A DNA stretch of 33,807 bases, from contig JAAXJR010000025.1 in the NCBI GenBank assembly GCA_012269745.1, positions 1-33,807 on the forward strand, read 5' to 3'. The stretch comes from Flavobacteriales bacterium (GTDB lineage: Bacteria > Bacteroidota > Bacteroidia > Flavobacteriales > Schleiferiaceae). The notes beneath the pieces are model-generated. The model did no database searches. It saw only the letters and a list, made by a program, of their open reading frames with translations, and was not told where the DNA came from. The position numbers and the translations under genes are program-made. This document shows positions 1 through 8,949 of this stretch, piece by piece; position 1 is the stretch's first letter; each line of letters begins with the position of its first letter.

Positions 1-869
1 TATTCCTTGCTCTCACGTGTACATTCTAAGATGATGCGGTCCATGAGCTCCAGCTGGTAAGGGGTATGAGCCATCAATTTTGGCGTGGCACCCATGGCTT
101 CATCCATGCTGTGGTAGTGCAATGCAGCTACGGCTACATGAGCAGGCGGCAGGGGATCTAAGGCCACACGAATGTTAGTGGTAATGCCCAGCGTTCCTTC
201 TGAACCGCACATCACGCTTAAGAGTGCATCGGCATCGTTGCCAATTAAATCAATCGCGTACCCCGTATTTCTTCGGTGAATGCTCGCATCTGGGAAATGA
301 GCCTCGAGGTTTTGCGACCACCAAGCATCTTGCCATTGCACTAACCAATCTTCCACTGCCGAAGGAATGTCACGCACGCCGTCGGACTGAATTTCGCCCA
401 TGGCGCGCAGCACCCCGTCCGCGGTGACCAGCTCCAGGCCGAGCAATTTTTCCCGAGTGGTTCCGTAAGAAATGGAGGTGGAGCCTGAGCTGTTATTACC
501 CACCATGCCGCCCATCATACAACGGTTGGAGGTGGAGGTATTGGGGCCGAAAAACAGCCCGTGTTCCTTAACGTGGTAATTGAGTTCGTCGCGGACAACG
601 CCGGGTTGCACCTCTGCCCATTGCTCTTCCACGTTGATGTGAAGAATAGCGTTCATGTGCCTTCCGGTATCTAATACAGTGCCATCGCCTACGACTTGGC
701 CCGCGAGGGAGGTTCCTGCGGCCCGAGGGATCAGTGGCTTACCGGATCTGACCAGTGCGACCACCTCTTCTGCGGAGGCAGGAAAAGCAACGTCCTGTGG
801 TGTTTCCTGATAGATGGAAGCATCCTGCGCATAGGCACGCTTGAGTAGTTCGTCGCTAGGTTTGGTCAT
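1..869 (-). CDS. FAD-linked oxidase, GlcD/YdiJ-like, N-terminal part (3' end outside window)
   Basis: Open reading frame from an ATG at 869 to the window edge without a stop (289 codons seen). The visible part is a PCMH-type FAD-binding domain: PRAAGTSLAGQ near residues 48-58, a QPG turn near 88-90, FGPNTSTSNR near 107-116, a Gly/Asn-rich GGMVGNNSSG stretch near 120-129 and CGSEGTLGI at 221-229. This pattern fits the large FAD plus Fe-S 2-hydroxyacid dehydrogenases (D-lactate or D-2-hydroxyglutarate type, YdiJ-like). Those proteins are usually around 950-1000 residues, so the C-terminal Fe-S half would lie left of the window. The stretch written NNSSG here more often has Cys at the fourth position in relatives I recall. 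It starts 4 bases after the stop of the PaaH-like gene and is probably cotranscribed with it. The family is secure; the substrate is not known. Confidence 0.85.
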   Translation of the reverse strand, partial: MTKPSDELLKRAYAQDASIYQETPQDVAFPASAEEVVALVRSGKPLIPRAAGTSLAGQVVGDGTVLDTGRHMNAILHINVEEQWAEVQPGVVRDELNYHVKEHGLFFGPNTSTSNRCMMGGMVGNNSSGSTSISYGTTREKLLGLELVTADGVLRAMGEIQSDGVRDIPSAVEDWLVQWQDAWWSQNLEAHFPDASIHRRNTGYAIDLIGNDADALLSVMCGSEGTLGITTNIRVALDPLPPAHVAVAALHYHSMDEAMGATPKLMAHTPYQLELMDRIILECTRESKE

Positions 870-873
870 GCTA

Positions 874-2070
874 TTAGACCATAAAATTATCAGTAAGCTG
901 TCCTTCGCCCAGTTCGGCGTTGCCTGAATTCAGGTGGCGCAGCAGTGGACACGGGCGGTAGCGGTCGTCACCATAATGTTTGTGGCAGCGCTTCAGGGTT
1001 TCTAGGACTTGGTCCCAGCCCATCTCACGGCCCCACCTAATAGGTCCTTTCGGGTAGTTCACACCTTTGGTCATGGCCAGGTCTACGTTCTCTGGATCTG
1101 CAATGCCTTGCCACACGGCGTCCAGTGCTTCGTTGATGATCATACACAAGATGCGCTCCACGATCTTTTCACTCAATAGCGGATCAATCTCTGCAGCTTC
1201 TTGGGCGACCACGGCTGCATCCATGCCCGAGGCATAATTGTAAAAACCGCGCCCTGTTTTACGACCAAGCAATCCAGCTTCTTTTAGGCGCTTCTGGGTA
1301 ATGGAAGGACGGAAACGTGGATCGTAAAAGAATTGACCCCAAACGGTCTCAGTAACGGTATAATTGACGTCGTGACCGATCAAATCTGTGAGTTCGAAAG
1401 GTCCCATTCTAAAGCCAATGCTTTTTACGGCTGCATCGATTTCTGCGACGCTCGCCACACCTTCTTCGTAAAGTTTAATGGCCTCGCTGTAGAACGGACG
1501 TGCCACCTTATTGACAATGAATCCTGGGGTGTCTTTCGCCATAACGGGCGTCTTACCCCAGCTGCTCATCAGTTCGAGCATGGTTTCGCCGAATTCTTCG
1601 CCGGTCTTCACACCGGGAACAATCTCTACCAGGGGCATCAACGGTGCTGGGTTGAAAAAGTGCAAACCGCCGAAACGCTCAGGGTGTTTTAAATCTGCTG
1701 AAAGCGCTGCTATGCTGAGGCTTGAGGTGTTTGTACAGAGCCAGGCGCTTTCTGAAATCAGCGGCTCCACCTGCGCAAACAAGTCCTTTTTTACTTCTAG
1801 GTTTTCGATGACGGCTTCTACGATGAGGTCGGCGCCAGATACGGCACCAAGCTCCTGAGACCAGCGCATTCTACCCAAGGTAGCCGTGCGCTCCTCCTCG
1901 CTCATACGTCCTTTTTCGACCAAGCGGCCAAAGATCTTTTCGATAGAGGATTTGCTCCGGTCAGTGGCTCCCGGGAAGCTATCATAGTACACAACTTCAC
2001 AACCATTCTGTGCGGCAATCTGACCAATCCCAGTGCCCATGGCACCTGCTCCTAATACGGCTACTTTCAT
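874..2070 (-). CDS. paaH: 3-hydroxyacyl-CoA dehydrogenase, PaaH-like
   Basis: A 398-residue NAD-dependent 3-hydroxyacyl-CoA dehydrogenase that would oxidise 3-hydroxyacyl-CoA to 3-ketoacyl-CoA in the cytoplasm. The Rossmann fold begins at residue 1 with GAGAMG at 7-12. The active-site region GLHFFNPAPLMPLVEIV lies around 135-151, with the likely catalytic His at 137 and the Ser of TNTSSLS near 117. Two C-terminal 3HCDH helical domains follow (DTPGFIVNKVARP onward, then a second half after about residue 285), making it longer than the roughly 285-residue single-domain enzymes and closer to PaaH types. It starts 1 base after the stop of the PaaG-like gene, so the two are translationally close. 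That pairing suggests phenylacetate catabolism or a related acyl-CoA pathway. General beta-oxidation or butyryl-CoA metabolism remain possible. Confidence 0.9.
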   Translation of the reverse strand: MKVAVLGAGAMGTGIGQIAAQNGCEVVYYDSFPGATDRSKSSIEKIFGRLVEKGRMSEEERTATLGRMRWSQELGAVSGADLIVEAVIENLEVKKDLFAQVEPLISESAWLCTNTSSLSIAALSADLKHPERFGGLHFFNPAPLMPLVEIVPGVKTGEEFGETMLELMSSWGKTPVMAKDTPGFIVNKVARPFYSEAIKLYEEGVASVAEIDAAVKSIGFRMGPFELTDLIGHDVNYTVTETVWGQFFYDPRFRPSITQKRLKEAGLLGRKTGRGFYNYASGMDAAVVAQEAAEIDPLLSEKIVERILCMIINEALDAVWQGIADPENVDLAMTKGVNYPKGPIRWGREMGWDQVLETLKRCHKHYGDDRYRPCPLLRHLNSGNAELGEGQLTDNFMV

Positions 2071-2071
2071 T

Positions 2072-2842
2072 TTATTCTCCCTTAAATTCAGGTGTACGCT
2101 TTTCTAAGAATGCCTGTACGCCTTCATTAAAATCATGTGTTTTGCTCGCACGAACCTGCAATGCCTCTTCTAGATCGAGCTGTTTCTGCAGATCGTTGGT
2201 GTAGGCTTTGTTCAGGGCGGCCTTTGTGAGCGCCAGTCCTTTTGTAGGCATCTGAGCCATCTTTAATGCTAGGCTACGGACTTGTCCTTCATACTCATCC
2301 TCAGTGAAGACTTGGTAAATCATTCCCATGTGTAAGGCTTGGTTGGCAGGCACTTTATCGCCCGTCATCATTAATGCACTAGCACGCTGGAACCCTACTA
2401 ACCGTGGTAAGGTGAAGGTACCTCCGCTATCTGGTATAAGCCCAATTTTACTAAAGGCCTGAATGAAGCTGGCCTTTTCGTGCGCTACAACGATATCACA
2501 CGCTAGGGCGATATTCGCTCCAGCACCTGCTGCGACGCCATTGACCGCGGCAATTACAGGTTTCGGCAGCTTGCGAATGGCCAAAATGATAGGGTTGTAA
2601 TGCTCACTGACGATGGTGCTGAGCTCTGGACCATTTGGGTCAATGGCTTCGGCTAAATCTTGTCCGGCACAGAAGGCTTTTCCATTACCGGTAATGACTA
2701 CGCAACGAATGCTGGTATCATAAGCCGCCTCTTTTAGTGCCGATTGCACGCCTAGGGCTAATTCTCTATTGAAGGAATTAAATTTATCTGGTCGGTCAAA
2801 GGTGATGGTCATTACACCTTCGGCGATGCTGGTTTGTATCAT
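2072..2842 (-). CDS. paaG: Enoyl-CoA hydratase/isomerase, PaaG-like
   Basis: Crotonase-fold protein of 256 residues from the ATG at 2842. An in-frame ATG at 2863 would add seven residues, but the family start (MIQT..., then ITFDRPDKFNSF) fits 2842, and a TACCTTGG element just upstream would overlap the longer start. Oxyanion-hole segments are AFCAGQDL at 57-63 and NGVAAGAGAN near 101-110. IGLIPDSGGT at 133-142 carries an Asp (138) where many hydratases have Glu, which is the pattern of PaaG, the isomerase acting on ring-epoxide phenylacetyl-CoA to give oxepin-CoA. A PaaH-like dehydrogenase follows after 1 base, which supports a phenylacetate-type assignment. No paaABCE or paaZ is present here, so a general enoyl-CoA isomerase role is the alternative. 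Confidence 0.87.
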   Translation of the reverse strand: MIQTSIAEGVMTITFDRPDKFNSFNRELALGVQSALKEAAYDTSIRCVVITGNGKAFCAGQDLAEAIDPNGPELSTIVSEHYNPIILAIRKLPKPVIAAVNGVAAGAGANIALACDIVVAHEKASFIQAFSKIGLIPDSGGTFTLPRLVGFQRASALMMTGDKVPANQALHMGMIYQVFTEDEYEGQVRSLALKMAQMPTKGLALTKAALNKAYTNDLQKQLDLEEALQVRASKTHDFNEGVQAFLEKRTPEFKGE

Positions 2843-2908
2843 GCTTCTTGGGTTTACCCCCAAGGTACTGCACTAAATGCTTTCGGTCAACCGATTTTAA
2901 CCTCAGTT

Positions 2909-3904
2909 TTACAGCTTGATGGAACGCATCATCGCTTCCATTTCTAGGACTACATTGCGTTTTTTTGCAGTAGGCCCATAGAGCAAACTTTCAACCGTTA
3001 GGATACGATCGTTTTTCTCGTCGTAGATGGTGTAGGATAGGAACGGTCCGCCCATGAAATCGCCTTCCATGCGCCATAACCCGCGTGTTTCGAGCGCGAA
3101 CATCCCACTGATTTCAGTAGTTTCAATGGACGGCGGGATCATCAGCTCAGTTTCCATATAAGAGCCTTCATGAGTGCCCTCAAAGTAGTTTTTTCCGATG
3201 CTGTCGCGGTGGGCGATAATATCATCAACGCTTACCATGCCTTCTGTCATTGGGCGCTCGCTCACAATGACGTACTGGATGGTTTTTACAGTTTTCGTGG
3301 CAAAAATTTTCAACGCTTCCTTGTCCAGGGTAGGATCGAATCCTTTGTGAAGCAGCATGCTTTTAATGCCGATTTTCTTCAGATTCTCATGCGTATAAGC
3401 ATAGGCACTCTTGCGCAACCTACCTTGAATAACAGACATGTCGTGCTGCTGAAAAGCATCGATCACTTGCTTGGCGCTACCTTTGATTTCTTTGGTGATG
3501 GCCTTCTCCGTAGGTGCAGTGATGCGCACAATGCGCTGCGGACGTGCCCACAGATCTTTCTGCATTTTCACGAAGGAGGTATCGCTCTTCTCCACCCACA
3601 TGATGCTTTTGGTCTTCTGCAAAATCTTGTTGACGTCTTTAGGCTCTACGCGCGAAGCATCAAAGTAGGCTTCAGATTGCGGTAGACCCTCTTGGTCCGC
3701 AAGGTATATTTCACGGAATGCTTCCCCAGCAGGACCTTCCCACAACTCATCCGGCATGACCAATAATAATTCACTGTGTGTACCGCTTGCTGGTGGTAAG
3801 ATGCGTGTGTCCTTCTTAGATCCATCACCTTTTTCCGAGGAAGAACATGAGGCCATGGTGAAGACAAAAGCGAGCGATAAAAGTGAAAATAGTTTACGGG
3901 CCAT
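2909..3904 (-). CDS. DUF4837 family lipoprotein
   Basis: A 331-residue protein from the ATG at 3904. An upstream in-frame ATG at 3955 adds 17 residues that would precede the signal peptide, so 3904 is preferred. Residues 1-20 form a lipoprotein signal (MARKLFSLL... ending MASC, lipid-anchored Cys 20). After the Ser-rich start comes LPPASGTHSELLLVMPDELW, the opening typical of the Bacteroidota-specific DUF4837 family, and the rest resembles that family to the C-terminal MEAMMRSIKL. Function is unknown; location is expected to be a periplasmic membrane face. It lies 57 bases downstream of the lytic transglycosylase, and the order tatA, gatA, transglycosylase, DUF4837 is one I associate with Bacteroidota genomes. 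A TACTTTAG element 16 bases upstream of the ATG could be a -7 box. Confidence 0.87.
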   Translation of the reverse strand: MARKLFSLLSLAFVFTMASCSSSEKGDGSKKDTRILPPASGTHSELLLVMPDELWEGPAGEAFREIYLADQEGLPQSEAYFDASRVEPKDVNKILQKTKSIMWVEKSDTSFVKMQKDLWARPQRIVRITAPTEKAITKEIKGSAKQVIDAFQQHDMSVIQGRLRKSAYAYTHENLKKIGIKSMLLHKGFDPTLDKEALKIFATKTVKTIQYVIVSERPMTEGMVSVDDIIAHRDSIGKNYFEGTHEGSYMETELMIPPSIETTEISGMFALETRGLWRMEGDFMGGPFLSYTIYDEKNDRILTVESLLYGPTAKKRNVVLEMEAMMRSIKL

Positions 3905-3961
3905 AGTTGAAGTATTTACTCTAAAGTAGTCAAAAAGTAAGCCAAAAGGGCCCATTCGGAT

Positions 3962-5236
3962 TTAGAGACGTCTCGGATAAACTATGATACGCTGACCCAC
4001 GCGAATCATATCGCTTTTTAGGCCGTTCCAGCGTTTAATTTCGCTGACGCCAACTCCGTATTTTCCAGCGATGTGCCCTAAGGTTTCACCACTCTTTACG
4101 CGGTGAACCGTGCGCTCGTTCATCTGGGTGAAATCTGGCATGCTGCTTGCGCGAGACTCAAAGTAACTCTCAGCAATCTGATAGATGGAATCTTTACCAA
4201 TACGGAAGTGGTTAGCGGCATCTTTAGGCAAGCTTAGGAAATACTCTTGGCCCTTTACGACAGGCACAATTTTGTACTTGTACTGCGGATTCAAGAATTC
4301 CATCAACGCTTCATCGACCCCTAATTTCTCTTGAATCTGCTTGAAATGTACTTGCTGGGTGATGCGAACTGTATCGGTTTCCATGTAATAAACTGGAATA
4401 TCTGCAGGACCTATGCCGTACAGATGGCCGTATTCCATCGCATAAGTCGCTGCGATAAAGAGCGGAACGTAGGCAGAGGTCTCGCGTGGGAGGAAGGGGC
4501 GAATTTCCCAGTAGGAGGTTTTCCCACCACTACGGCGAATGGCCTTACGGACATTACCCGGCCCTGAATTATAGGCAGCGAGGACGAGGTTCCAATCTTC
4601 AAAGACATCGTACATTTTAAGCATGTACTGGCAAGCAGCCTCGGTGCTTTTTAATGGGTCGTTGCGATCGTCGACGTAGCTGTTGACCTTGAGGTCGTAG
4701 ATTTTTCCGGTACCGTACATGAATTGCCATAAACCGGTGGCACCCACATACGAGCGTGCCTTGGGATTGAGTGCGCTTTCAACCACCGCGAGGTATTTAA
4801 TCTCTAGGGGCATGTCGTACTTGTCGAGGTGCTCTTCAAACATGGGGAAGTAGTACTGCCCATGAGCCATCATTCGAGATAATCGAGCAGTGCCATACTT
4901 AAGGTAACGTTCGAGGTAACGCTTGACAACAGGATTGTACGCCATTTCAAAAGGCGTTCGCGCGTCCAATTCTGCCATGTAGTATTCGAAAATACTATCC
5001 GTTAACGGCAATGGGGTGATGGTATCTACTTCAGGCAGGCTGTGGAAGGCAAACATGAGGTGTTCACTGTCCAATCTCGCTAGTCGCTCGTCGAGTTCAT
5101 GTAAGGCTGCTGAATCTAAATCTGTGGTGGGAGCTAGGATGGAATCGGCTACCACTACGGAAGAATCTGCTGCCGTTTCTTGACCAAAGGCAGAGAAGGC
5201 CAGTAAGCTGGCAAAGACTAGGGAAAATATGCGCAT
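3962..5236 (-). CDS. Lytic transglycosylase with SLT and LysM domains, MltD-like
   Basis: A 424-residue secreted peptidoglycan lytic transglycosylase. The start at 5236 is chosen because MRIFSLVFASLLAFSAFGQ is a clean signal peptide and lies 2 bases after the gatA stop; an upstream in-frame ATG at 5257 overlaps gatA. The SLT domain covers about residues 130-240 with the catalytic Glu in LAVVESALNP (about Glu 153), GLWQFM near 168-173 and AAYNSGPGNV near 221-230. One LysM module ends the protein (HRVKSGETL to VGQRIIVYP), for peptidoglycan binding. MltD of Proteobacteria usually carries more LysM repeats; a single one is common in Bacteroidota versions. Expected role is cutting glycan strands during growth or envelope assembly. 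Confidence 0.9.
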   Translation of the reverse strand: MRIFSLVFASLLAFSAFGQETAADSSVVVADSILAPTTDLDSAALHELDERLARLDSEHLMFAFHSLPEVDTITPLPLTDSIFEYYMAELDARTPFEMAYNPVVKRYLERYLKYGTARLSRMMAHGQYYFPMFEEHLDKYDMPLEIKYLAVVESALNPKARSYVGATGLWQFMYGTGKIYDLKVNSYVDDRNDPLKSTEAACQYMLKMYDVFEDWNLVLAAYNSGPGNVRKAIRRSGGKTSYWEIRPFLPRETSAYVPLFIAATYAMEYGHLYGIGPADIPVYYMETDTVRITQQVHFKQIQEKLGVDEALMEFLNPQYKYKIVPVVKGQEYFLSLPKDAANHFRIGKDSIYQIAESYFESRASSMPDFTQMNERTVHRVKSGETLGHIAGKYGVGVSEIKRWNGLKSDMIRVGQRIIVYPRRL

Positions 5237-5238
5237 TT

Positions 5239-6597
5239 TTATTGCTTTTGAATCCACTGTGCGATGGCCAACGTGTCCATATCTGAACCGTTTGCACCCA
5301 TCACTTGAAGCCCGATAGGGAGCCCTTTTGGATCCACACCGATAGGAATACTAACGGCCGGAGTACCGGCAATATTGGCTTGAACAGTGAAAATATCTTC
5401 CAGGTAGTTCACTGTTGGATCGCTTACTTCGCGGCCCAGTTCAAAGGCGGTAGAAGGCGTCGTAGGACAAAGCAACACGTCGTATTCACTCAAAGTCTTA
5501 TCTGTCCATTCCTTCACCATACGGCGAACCGCTTGCGCCTTGCCAAAGTATGCGTCGTAATATCCTGCACTCAATACGAACGTACCGAGCATAATTCTGC
5601 GTTGCACCTCTTTACCGAAACCGGCACTACGGCTTTTCTTGTAGACGCTCTCTAGGTCGCTTACATCTTCCGCACGGAATCCTGCGTGAACACCGTCGAA
5701 ACGGGCGAGGTTCGAGCTCGCTTCAGCGGTGGTGAGAATATAGTAAACGGGAACGAGCGCGTCGAGCAGCTCAAATTCTACAGGCTCTACAATACAGCCC
5801 GCATTTTCGAGCAATTCAAGCTGCGCTTGGAAGGCTTTCTTGATATTAGCATCCACCTTTGGGTGGTCTACGGCAGTTTTTAGGTAAGCTACTTTTTTTG
5901 GAGCTTCTTTTGATGCAGGAGCCATAGGTTGTTGTATGGCGGTAGCGTCGAAATCGTCCGCGCCGGCCATGACTTCCATAACCTTAGCGGCATCTGCAAC
6001 GTTGGCAGCAAATGGACCAATCTGGTCAAAGCTTGAGGCATAAGCGATCAAGCCGTGGCGGCTAATTCTTCCGTACGAAGGTTTAAAACCTACCGTTCCT
6101 GTAAATGCTGCGGGTTGACGGATAGAGCCACCAGTGTCTGAACCCAGGGCAACGTGGCACAACCCTGCGGCCACTGCAGCGGCAGATCCGCCCGAAGAAC
6201 CACCTGGAACCTTTGTTGGGTCTACAGGGTTTTTCACTGCGCCAAAAGCGGAGTTTTCATTGGCCGATCCCATGGCGAATTCGTCACAGTTGGTGCGTCC
6301 AATAAAAACGGCGTCTTCTGCCAACAGGCGTTCTACGGCTGTGGCAGAGAATTGGCTTTCAAAGCCTTCTAAAATCTTCGAGGCAGCGCTTACTTTGTGT
6401 CCACGGTAACAGATGTTATCCTTTAGGGCGATGACCATTCCGGCCAATTTCCCTGCTGTTCCTTGAGCGATCTTTTCGTCTACTTGCTGTGCTTTTTCGC
6501 GCGCCTCGTCGGCCCATACTTCCAAGAAGATGTTTAGATCTTTCGTTTGCTCAATTTTGGACAAAAAAGTCTCAACCGCTTGTGCAGTGCTGCTCAT
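5239..6597 (-). CDS. gatA: Glutamyl-tRNA(Gln) amidotransferase subunit A
   Basis: Amidase-signature protein of 452 residues. The catalytic triad can be placed exactly: Lys 59 (ALKDN), cis-Ser 134 (PGGSSGG) and nucleophile Ser 158 (DTGGSIRQP), with the same spacings (75 and 24 residues) as in characterised GatA proteins. GRTNCDEFAMGS near 100-111 is the GatA signature that separates it from generic amidases. It makes ammonia from glutamine, which GatB uses to convert Glu-tRNA(Gln) to Gln-tRNA(Gln). gatB and gatC are not in the window, as is usual in Bacteroidota where the three genes are dispersed. It starts 18 bases after the tatA stop and ends 2 bases before the transglycosylase start, so it sits inside an operon. 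Confidence 0.95.
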   Translation of the reverse strand: MSSTAQAVETFLSKIEQTKDLNIFLEVWADEAREKAQQVDEKIAQGTAGKLAGMVIALKDNICYRGHKVSAASKILEGFESQFSATAVERLLAEDAVFIGRTNCDEFAMGSANENSAFGAVKNPVDPTKVPGGSSGGSAAAVAAGLCHVALGSDTGGSIRQPAAFTGTVGFKPSYGRISRHGLIAYASSFDQIGPFAANVADAAKVMEVMAGADDFDATAIQQPMAPASKEAPKKVAYLKTAVDHPKVDANIKKAFQAQLELLENAGCIVEPVEFELLDALVPVYYILTTAEASSNLARFDGVHAGFRAEDVSDLESVYKKSRSAGFGKEVQRRIMLGTFVLSAGYYDAYFGKAQAVRRMVKEWTDKTLSEYDVLLCPTTPSTAFELGREVSDPTVNYLEDIFTVQANIAGTPAVSIPIGVDPKGLPIGLQVMGANGSDMDTLAIAQWIQKQ

Positions 6598-6615
6598 AAT
6601 CGAATGATTTCGGGC

Positions 6616-6792
6616 TTATTCTTTTGTATCTTCAGTAGTGTCGTCTGCTACGCCGTCCTTGAATTCCTTCACGCCACGACCTAGTCCACGCATTAGCTCA
6701 GGGATCTTACGGCCACCGAACAAAAGCAGTACAACTACAAGAATCAAAATCATTTGGTTGGGACCCATGATCCCTAGAAATGCTGTGTTCAT
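6616..6792 (-). CDS. tatA: Sec-independent (Tat) protein translocase subunit TatA, 58 residues
   Basis: A short gene read directly from the minus strand, ATG at 6792 and TAA at 6616-6618. The product has a short N-terminus, one membrane helix at about 11-26 ([14 protein letters not shown]), the conserved FGGRKIPEL hinge at 25-33 and an amphipathic helix ([14 protein letters not shown]) at about 34-47, then a short acidic tail (DDTTEDTKE). This is the minimal TatA/TatE layout; TatB would have a longer tail. It forms the pore of the twin-arginine translocase with TatC, which is not in this window. The next gene, gatA, begins 18 bases downstream. TACTTTAG at 6812-6819 (minus strand) may be its -7 promoter element. 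Confidence 0.92.
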   Translation of the reverse strand: MNTAFLGIMGPNQMILILVVVLLLFGGRKIPELMRGLGRGVKEFKDGVADDTTEDTKE

Positions 6793-6845
6793 TTACTTGA
6801 ATTTTGAGCGACTAAAGTACCGATTTTTTGCCGGATAACCCGCGG

Positions 6846-8903
6846 CTAATATTCGAGCAATTCTCTGAGCTTCGCTTCTACTTTTTCTGCATTCGGGAGC
6901 ATGGTTTGTTCTAGCGTGCTATTAAGCGGAATAGCAGGCACATCTTCGCTTCCCATGAGCATCACAGGCGCATCCAAACTCTCAAAACAATCCGACTGTA
7001 TGGCTCCTTGAATAGCGCCTGCAAACGATGGGGTAGCGCTCTCCTCAGTTAAAACGAGAACTCTTCCATGCCTACGGCTTTGATCCATGACTAGATTGCG
7101 GTCCCAAGGCGCCAATGTTCGCAGGTCAATAATGCTCACCTTCCCATCGAAGGCTTTCGCGGCTTTCTGCGCCCAGTACACACCCATACCGTAAGTAATA
7201 ACAACGGCAGCTTCACCATTATTTACCTTTTCTGGCGCTGCTTCAAGCGCGATGCGGCCCTTGCCGAATGGAATGACATAATCTGCGCTTGGCTCTGGGG
7301 TTTTTGCTCCTTCGGTACCTGGAATTTTACTCCAATACAGCCCTTTGTGTTCAAAGATGACTACAGGGTTAGGGTCGTAATAGGCGCTTTTCATGAGGCC
7401 TTTTAAATCGGCCCCGGTAGAAGGGTAAGCGATCTTTATCCCACGAATGTTAGTCACCACACTTTCGATGGAAGAAGAGTGGAAGGGTCCACCAGATCCG
7501 TAGGCGCCAATAGGCACGCGAATGACCGTGCTCGTTGGCCATTTTCCATTACTGAGGTAATAACTGCGGCTGACCTCAGTGAACAATTGGTTCATCCCGG
7601 GCCACAGGTAATCGGCAAACTGAACCTCTACAAACGGTTTTAGTCCAGCGGCTGCCATCCCCACGGTTGATCCTATGATGAAGGCCTCTTGAATAGGAGT
7701 GTTAAAGACGCGCTCGTCGCCAAAAGTCTGGGCCAATGTGGCTGCCTCACGGAATACACCGCCTAATCTGCCGCCAACATCTTGGCCGTACAGGAGGGCT
7801 TCTGGATGCTCAGCCATGAGCTCTTTAATGGCAAAGAGTGCCGCATCTACCATGACAGTGGGCGCTGCATCTTTTGGTGCGCGTTCGCCTTTTTCCTCGG
7901 TGATAGGAGTAGGGGCAAACTGGTGATTAAACAGATCCTCGGGTTGTGGGTCTGGCATGCTCAAGGCATCCTTGTATTGTGCTTCCACAAAGGCCTGTGC
8001 TTCCTTTTCCCATTGGTCCAATTCCTTTTCGCTAATGCCCGCTTCTATACATTCTTCACGAAGTACCGGATACGGATCGCGTGTTGCAGCTTCTTCGAGA
8101 TCGTCTCTGTACCATTCCTTTCGTACGCCGGAGGTGTGGTGATTGAGTAGCGGTACATCACAACGAACCAAAAATGGTCTGCGCTCAGTGCGCATGATCT
8201 CAATGACTTCTTCTAGCGCTTCATAACACTCTTTGAAACTTGAACCGTTGAGGTCTCTCGTTTCTATGCCTGTAAATCCCTTGGCATATTCCACTGCATT
8301 GCTGTGGTGCACCTCTTCGCGGTTCGCGCTGATGTCCCAACCGTTGTCTTGAACAAACATGAGCAGCGGAAACTGCTTGAGCGCGGCCATATGCAATGCT
8401 TCAGAGATTTCACCCTCGGTCATTGCACTATCGCCAATGCTACAAACTGCAATGGCACCTTTTTCTTCTTCAGAAACCAAGTCTTGATGCTCTCGGTATT
8501 GTATACCCATAGCAACGCCAGCGGTTGGAATGGCTTGCATTCCGGTTGCCGAGCTCTGATGAGGGATTTTAGGCTTATCGTCGTCCTTCAGGGAAGGGTG
8601 GCTGTAATAGGTACGACCTCCTGAAAATGGGTCGTCAATTTTCGCCAAAAGCTGAAGCATTAAGTCTTTTGGGGTCATCCCAATACCTAGCAGTATGCTG
8701 TCGTCACGGTAGTACGGCGCAACGTAGTCCTTTGGCTCTAATTGCAATGCCAATGCGAGCTGTGCTGCTTCGTGGCCACGGCTGGTGGCGTGTACGTATT
8801 TTGAGGTTGTGTCCTTTTCGCGCTCGTACAATTCAGCCATACTCTTGGCGGTGGCCATGAGCTTGTAGGCTTTGAACCATGGAATGGTCGGGCTTTTGGG
8901 CAT
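6846..8903 (-). CDS. Branched-chain/2-oxoacid dehydrogenase E1, fused alpha and beta subunits
   Basis: A 685-residue fusion of E1 alpha and E1 beta of a thiamine-diphosphate 2-oxoacid dehydrogenase complex. The alpha half (about 1-330) has a SRGHEAAQ motif near 41-48, YYRDD near 64-68 and the ThDP/Mg motif GDSAMTEGE at 157-165 closing with QDN at 185-187. The beta half starts near residue 350 (PTVMVDAALFAI) and includes LYGQDVGG, FNTPIQEAFIIGSTVGMA and the C-terminal transketolase-like domain. It decarboxylates a 2-oxoacid and passes the acyl group to a lipoyl-E2, which is not encoded here. Branched-chain 2-oxoacids are the likely substrates from the overall pattern, though pyruvate or others cannot be excluded. 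It lies 46 bases downstream of the PaaD-like gene. Confidence 0.9.
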   Translation of the reverse strand: MPKSPTIPWFKAYKLMATAKSMAELYEREKDTTSKYVHATSRGHEAAQLALALQLEPKDYVAPYYRDDSILLGIGMTPKDLMLQLLAKIDDPFSGGRTYYSHPSLKDDDKPKIPHQSSATGMQAIPTAGVAMGIQYREHQDLVSEEEKGAIAVCSIGDSAMTEGEISEALHMAALKQFPLLMFVQDNGWDISANREEVHHSNAVEYAKGFTGIETRDLNGSSFKECYEALEEVIEIMRTERRPFLVRCDVPLLNHHTSGVRKEWYRDDLEEAATRDPYPVLREECIEAGISEKELDQWEKEAQAFVEAQYKDALSMPDPQPEDLFNHQFAPTPITEEKGERAPKDAAPTVMVDAALFAIKELMAEHPEALLYGQDVGGRLGGVFREAATLAQTFGDERVFNTPIQEAFIIGSTVGMAAAGLKPFVEVQFADYLWPGMNQLFTEVSRSYYLSNGKWPTSTVIRVPIGAYGSGGPFHSSSIESVVTNIRGIKIAYPSTGADLKGLMKSAYYDPNPVVIFEHKGLYWSKIPGTEGAKTPEPSADYVIPFGKGRIALEAAPEKVNNGEAAVVITYGMGVYWAQKAAKAFDGKVSIIDLRTLAPWDRNLVMDQSRRHGRVLVLTEESATPSFAGAIQGAIQSDCFESLDAPVMLMGSEDVPAIPLNSTLEQTMLPNAEKVEAKLRELLEY

Positions 8904-8949
8904 TTCTGTGATGTATTTGGGTGCTCTAATTTACGGCCTTTCCCCGAAC

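Noticed and set aside
1333-1858. Open frames on the plus strand inside the PaaH-like gene
   Set aside because: They are antisense to a strongly conserved coding sequence, lack recognisable domains and have no promoter. The same holds for the open frames antisense to the DUF4837 gene, gatA, the E1 gene, rseP, susC, the M61 gene and polA.
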